Positions 58,346 to 64,000 of a stretch of 64,000 bases of DNA are shown piece by piece (within the stretch, counting starts at the first letter, position 1; every line of letters starts with the position of its first letter). The stretch comes from Ptiloglossa arizonensis. Its lineage: Eukaryota > Arthropoda > Insecta > Hymenoptera > Colletidae. A model generated the notes under the pieces. That model saw only the letters and a list, made by a program, of their open reading frames with translations, was not told the origin of the DNA and ran no database searches. The stretch is taken from positions 102,668 to 166,667 of the forward strand of contig NW_027479279.1 in NCBI RefSeq assembly GCF_051014685.1, written 5' to 3'. Made by a program: the position numbers and the translations under genes.

Positions 58346-61300
58346 CGTATAACGTATAACGTACAACGTATAACGTATTACGTATATCCTATAACGTATA
58401 ACGTATAACGTATAACGTATAACGTATAACGTATAACGTATAACGTATAACGTATAACGTATAACGTATAACGTATAACGTATAACGTACAACGTTTAAC
58501 GTATAACGTATAACGTAGAACGTTTAACGTACAACGTATAACGTATAACGTACAACGTATAACGTATAACGTATATCCTATAACGCATAACGTATAACGT
58601 ATAAGATATAACGTATAACGTATAACGTATAACGTATAACGTATAACGTATAACGTATAACGTATAACGTATAACGTATAACGTATAACGTATAACGTAG
58701 AACGTATAACGTATAACGTATAACGTATAACGTATGACGTATAACGTATAACGTACAACGTTTAACGTATAACGTATAACTTAGAACGTATAACGTACAA
58801 CGTATAACGTATAACGTACAACGTATAACGTATAACGTATATCCTATAACGCATAACGTATAACGTATAACGTATAACGTATAACGTATAACGTATAACG
58901 TATAACGTATAACGTATAACGTATAACGTATGTCGTATAACGTATAACGTATAACGTATAACGTATAACGTATAACGTATAACGTATAACGTATAACGTA
59001 TAACGTATAACGTATAACGTATAACGTATAACGTATAACGTACAACGTTCAACGTACAACGTATAATGTATAACGTATAACGTATAACGTATAACGTATA
59101 AGGTATAACGTATAACGTATAACGTATAACGTATAACGTATAACGTATAACGTATAACGTATAACGTATAACGTACAACGTTTAACGTATAACGTATAAC
59201 GTAGAACGTAGAACGCATAACGTATAACGTATAACGTATAACGTATGACGTATAACGTATAACGTACAACGTTTAACGTATAACGTATAGCGTATAACGT
59301 ATAACGTATAACGTATACCGTACAACGTATAACGTATAACGTATAACGTATAACGTATAACGTACAACGTTTAACGTATACCGTATAACGAATAACGTAT
59401 AACATATATCGCATGACGTATAACATATAACGTATAACGTATAACGTACAACGTATAACGTATAACGTATATCCTATAACGCATAACGTATAACGTATAA
59501 CGTATAACGTATAACGTATAACGTATAACGTATAACGTATAACGTATAACGTATAACGTATAACGTGTAACGTATAACGTATAACGTATAACGTATAACG
59601 TATAACGTATAACGTATAACGTATAACGTATAACGTATAACGTATAACGTATAACGTATAACGTATAGCGTATAACGTATAACGTACAACGTATAACGTA
59701 CAACGTCTAACGTATAACGTATAACGTATAACGTATAACGTACAACGTATAACGTATAACGTATAACGTATAACGTATAACGTATAACGCATAACGTATA
59801 ACGTATAACGTATAACGTATAACGTATAACGTATAACGTATAACGCATAACGTATAACGTATAACGTATTACTTATAACGTATAACGTATAACGTATAAC
59901 GTATAACGTACAACGTTTAACGTATAACGTATAACGTAGAACGTATAACGTATAACGTATAACGTAGAACGTATAACGTACAACGTATAACGTATAACGT
60001 ACAACGTATAACGTATAACGTATATCCTATAACGCATAACGTATAACGTATAAGGTATAACGTATAACGTATAACGTATAACGTATAACGTATAACGTAT
60101 AACGTATAACGTATAACGTATAACGTATAACGTATAACGTATAACGTATAACGTATAACGTATAACGTATAACGTATAACGTATAACGTATAACGTATAA
60201 CGTATAACGTATAACGTATAACGTATAACGTATAACGTATAACGTATAACGTATAACGTATAACGCATAACGTATAACGTATAACGTATTACTTATAACG
60301 TATAACGTATAACGTATAACGTATAACGTACAACGTTTAACGTATAACGTATAACGTAGAACGTATAACGTATAACGTATAACGTATAACGTATAACGTA
60401 TAACGTACAACGTATAACGTATAACGTATATCCTATAACGCATAACGTATAACGTATAACGTATAACGTATAACGTATAACGTATAACGTATAACGTATA
60501 ACGTATAACGTATAACGTATAACGTATGACGTATAACGTATAACGTACAACGTATAACGTATAACGTATATCCTATAACGCATAACGTATAACGTATAAG
60601 ATATAACGTATAACGTATAACGTATAACGTATAACGTATAACGTATAACGTATAACGTATAACGTATAACGTATAACGTATAACGTATAACGTATAACGT
60701 ATAACGTATAACGTATAACGTATAACGTACAATGTTTAACTTATAACGTATAACGTAGAACGTATAACGTACAACGTATAACGTATAACGTACAACGTAT
60801 AACGTATAACGTATATCCTATAACGCATAACGTATAACGTATAACGTATAACGTATAACGTATAACGTATAACGTATAACGTATAACGTATAACGTATAA
60901 CGTATAACGTGTAACGTATAACGTATAACGTATAACGTATAACGTATAACGTATAACGTATAACGTATAACGTATAACGTATAACGTATAACGTATAACG
61001 TATAACGTACAACGTTTAACTTATAACGTATAACGTAGAACGTATAACGTACAACGTATAACGTATAACGTACAACGTATAACGTATAACGTATATCCTA
61101 TAACGCATAACGTATAACGTATAACGTATAACGTATAACGTATAACGTATAACGTATAACGTATAACGTATAACGTACAACGTTTAACGTATAACGTATA
61201 ACGTATAACGTATAACGTATAACGTACAACGTATAACGTATTACGTATATCCTATAACGTATAACGTATAACGTATAACGTATAACGTATAACGTATAAC

Positions 61301-62690
61301 GTATAACGTATAACGTATAACGTATAACGTATAACGTATAACGTATAACGTACAACGTTTAACGTATAACGTATAACGTAGAACGTTTAACGTACAACGT
61401 ATAACGTATAACGTACAACGTATAACGTATAACGTATATCCTATAACGCATAAGGTATAACGTATAAGATATAACGTATAACGTATAACGTATAACGTAT
61501 AACGTATAACGTATAACGTATAACGTATAACGTATAACGTATAACGTATAACGTATAACGTATAACGTAGAACGTATAACGTATAACGTATAACGTATAA
61601 CGTATGACGTATAACGTATAACGTACAACGTTTAACGTATAACGTATAACGTATAACGTACAACGTATAACGTATAACGTATATCCTATAACGCATAACG
61701 TATAACGTATAACGTATAACGTATAACGTATAACGTATAACGTATAACGTATAACGTATAACGTATAACGTATGTCGTATAACGTATAACGTATAACGTA
61801 TAACGTATAACGTATAACGTATAACGTATAACGTATAACGTATAACGTATAACGTATAACGTATAACGTATAACGTATAACGTACAACGTTCAACGTACA
61901 ACGTATAATGTATAACGTATAACGTATAACGTATAACGTATAAGGTATAACGTATAACGTATAACGTATAACGTATAACGTATAACGTATAACGTATAAC
62001 GTATAACGTATAACGTACAACGTTTAACGTATAACGTATAACGTAGAACGTATAACGTATAACGTATAACGTATAACGTATAACGTATGACGTATAACGT
62101 ATATCGTACAACGTTTAACGTATAACGTATAGCGTATAACGTATAACGTATAACGTATACCGTACAACGTATAACGTATAACGTATAACGTATAACGTAT
62201 AACGTACAACGTTTAACGTATACCGTATAACGAATAACGTATAACGTATAACGCATGACGTATAACATATAACGTATAACGTATAACGTACAACGTATAA
62301 CGTATAACGTATATCCTATAACGCATAACGTATAACGTATAACGTATAACGTATAACGTATAACGTATAACGTATAACGTATAACGTATAACGTATAACG
62401 TATAACGTATAACGTATAACGTATAACGTGTAACGTATAACGTATAACGTATAACGTGTAACGTATAACGTATAACGTATAACGTATAACGTATAACGTA
62501 TAACGTATAACGTATAACGTATAACGTATAACGTATAACGTATAGCGTATAACGTATAACGTATAACGTATAACGTACAACGTCTAACGTATAACGTATA
62601 ACGAATAACGTATAACGTACAACGTATAACGTATAACGTATAACGTATAACGTATAACGTATAACGCATAACGTATAACGCATAACGTAT
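58346..62690. repeat. Two related 1.4-kb segments offset by 2,842-2,863 bp, with mosaic between
   Basis: The order from TATTACG-TATATCC near 58378 through TATAAGA, TATGTCG near 58931, TTCAACG near 59048, TATACCG near 59318 and CATGACG near 59412 recurs from about 61241 to 62680. The offset is 2,863 bp at first and 2,842 bp later (three heptamers fewer). This order is also the core of the 4,179-bp and 2,345-bp HORs. Between them, 59800-61240 holds plain runs and TTTAACT cassettes, including one private TACAATG near 60728. Confidence 0.82.
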
Positions 62691-64000
62691 AACGTATAAC
62701 GTATAGCGTATAACGTATAACGTATAACGTATAACGTATAGCGTATAACGTATAACGTATAACGATTAACGTAAAACGTATAACGTATTACATATTACGT
62801 ATATCGTATAACGTATAACGTATAACGTATAACGTATAACGTATAACGTATAGCGTATAACGTATAACATATAACGTATAACGTATAACGTATAACGTAT
62901 AACGTATAACGTATAACGTATAACGTACAACGTTTAACTTATAACGTATAACGTAGAACGTATAACGTACAACGTATAACGTATAACGTACAACGTATAA
63001 CGTATAACGTATATCCTATAACGCATAACGTATAACGTATAACGTATAACGTATAACGTATAACGTATAACGTATAACGTATAACGTATAACGTATAACG
63101 TATAACGTGTAACGTATAACGTATAACGTATAACGTGTAACGTATAACGTATAACGTATAACGTATAACGTATAACGTATAACGTATAACGTATAACGTA
63201 TAACGTATAACGTATAACGTATAACGTATAACGTATAGCGTATAACGTATAACGTATAACGTATAGCGTATAACGTATAACGTATAACGATTAACGTAAA
63301 ACGTATAACGTATTACATATTACGTATATCGTATAACGTATAACGTATAACGTATAACGTATAACGTATAACGTATAACGTATAGCGTATAACGTATAAC
63401 GTATAACGTATAACGTATAACGTATAACGTATAACGTATAACGTATAACGTATAACGTACAACGTTTAACTTATAACGTCTAACGTAGAACGTATAACGT
63501 ACAACGTATTACGTATAACGTACAACGTATAACGTATAACGTATATCCTATAACGCATAACGTATAACGTATAACGTATAACGTATAACGTATAACGTAT
63601 AACGTATAACGTATAACGTATAACGTATAACGTATAACGTGTAACGTATAACGTATAACGTATAACGTATAACGTATAACGTATAACGTATAACGTATAA
63701 CGTATAACGTATAGCGTATAACGTATAACGTATAACGTATAACGTACAACGTCTAACGTATAACGTATAACGAATAACGTATAACGTACAACGTATAACG
63801 TATAACGTATAACGTATAACGTATAACGTATAACGCATAACGTATAACGTATAACGTATAGCGTATAACGTACAACGTATAACGTATAACGTATATCCTA
63901 TGACGCATAACGTATAACGTATAACGTATAACGTATAACGTATAACGTATAACGTATAACGTATAACGTATAACGTATAACGTATAACGTATAACGTGTA
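62691..64000. repeat. Tandem pair of about 530 bp and array continuing past the window
   Basis: The variant cluster at 62765-62806 recurs at 63290-63331 (525 bp, 75 heptamers), and the TTTAACT cassette at 62933 recurs at 63465 (532 bp, 76 heptamers), so one heptamer was gained between them. The second copy has private changes, TCTAACG near 63479 and TATTACG near 63508. Satellite continues to the last base; no flanking sequence is reached. Confidence 0.8.

Larger units (their letters stand above)
1..64000 (+). repeat. Heptanucleotide satellite array, unit TATAACG, spanning the whole window
   Basis: Seen directly: the sequence is an unbroken head-to-tail series of 7-bp units, TATAACG on the + strand, with point variants. 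Units start at positions equal to 1 modulo 7 from base 1 to 16387 and at 3 modulo 7 from 16397 to the end (checked near 5, 8, 12, 16, 20, 30, 40, 50, 60 and 64 kb). No inverted segment and no non-repeat insertion was found. The most frequent variants change the first four bases (TACAACG, TTTAACG, TAGAACG, TGTAACG); the AACG end is usually kept. Inference: eukaryotic satellite DNA, probably heterochromatic. It does not resemble a G-rich telomere repeat. I do not recognise the family and cannot assign a species. Confidence 0.98.

Noticed and set aside
1..64000. Telomere repeat
   Set aside because: The unit length of 7 matches plant telomere units, but TATAACG has no G-rich strand, and the array carries large HORs and many internal variants, unlike a telomerase product. 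No known telomere unit such as TTTAGGG is present.
1..64000. CRISPR array
   Set aside because: There are no unique spacers between repeats; both the 'repeat' and the 'spacer' positions consist of the same heptamer.
1..64000. Promoters (TATAA boxes) and ACGT regulatory boxes
   Set aside because: TATAA and ACGT occur in almost every unit by construction, with no gene downstream, so none can be called a real promoter or operator. They are kept only as a speculative finding.
1..64000. Hairpins, terminators, tRNA or other structured RNA
   Set aside because: ACGT is self-complementary, but pairing the strand with itself around ACGT leaves mismatched ATA/ATA between each 4-bp match. No stable long stem, T-tract terminator or cloverleaf is visible.
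1..64000. Variants as random long-read base-calling errors
   Set aside because: The same variants recur in the same order in copies kilobases apart, and offsets are multiples of 7. Random errors would not be copied in this way. The 9-base unit at 16388 remains the one site where an error is plausible.

Overview
The whole 64-kb window is one tandem array of a 7-bp unit, written TATAACG on the + strand (CGTTATA on the - strand). I find no unique sequence, protein gene, RNA gene, transposon, CRISPR array or prokaryotic element. The array enters at base 1 and is still running at base 64000, so neither edge is visible. All units lie in the same orientation. About 9,140 units fit in the window. Base composition is close to that of the monomer (about 28% GC), and there is one CG dinucleotide in almost every unit. 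Such an array suggests eukaryotic satellite heterochromatin (centromeric, pericentromeric, subtelomeric or a knob), assembled from long reads. I cannot name the species or a known satellite family from the sequence.

The array is organised in layers. (1) The 7-bp unit, with a limited set of in-register point variants such as TACAACG, TTTAACG, TAGAACG, TATATCC, CATAACG, TATAAGG, TATAAGA, TATTACT, TGTAACG and TATAGCG. (2) A recurring 15-unit (105-bp) cassette of ordered variants, often spaced 287 or 294 bp apart. (3) Kilobase-scale higher-order repeats (HORs).

Layout: 1-2742 irregular; 2743-8480 a 1,274-bp HOR with shortened copies; 8480-11230 a 1,183/1,190-bp duplication; 11230-15745 a duplication offset by about 2,570 bp; 15745-20035 mosaic, including the only break of the 7-bp register (16388-16396); 20036-24660 two adjacent 2,345-bp copies; 24660-27290 mosaic; 27290-48690 a nearly uniform 4,179-bp HOR array (597 heptamers, built of 2,387- and 1,792-bp halves) with two rearranged copies; 48990-51650 and 55655-58345 a duplicated block offset by 6,664-6,671 bp, with mosaic between them; 58345-62690 a duplication offset by 2,842-2,863 bp; 62690-64000 a tandem pair of about 530 bp.

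Every offset I measured between copies is a multiple of 7, except across the single +2 site. This fits growth by unequal exchange and slippage in whole units. The long open frames on the - strand are a by-product: the unit has no stop codon on that strand, and because 7 is not a multiple of 3 all three frames give the same heptapeptide, YTLYVIR. I do not consider them genes. Positions were read by eye, so block edges inside runs of identical units are uncertain by tens to about 100 bases.
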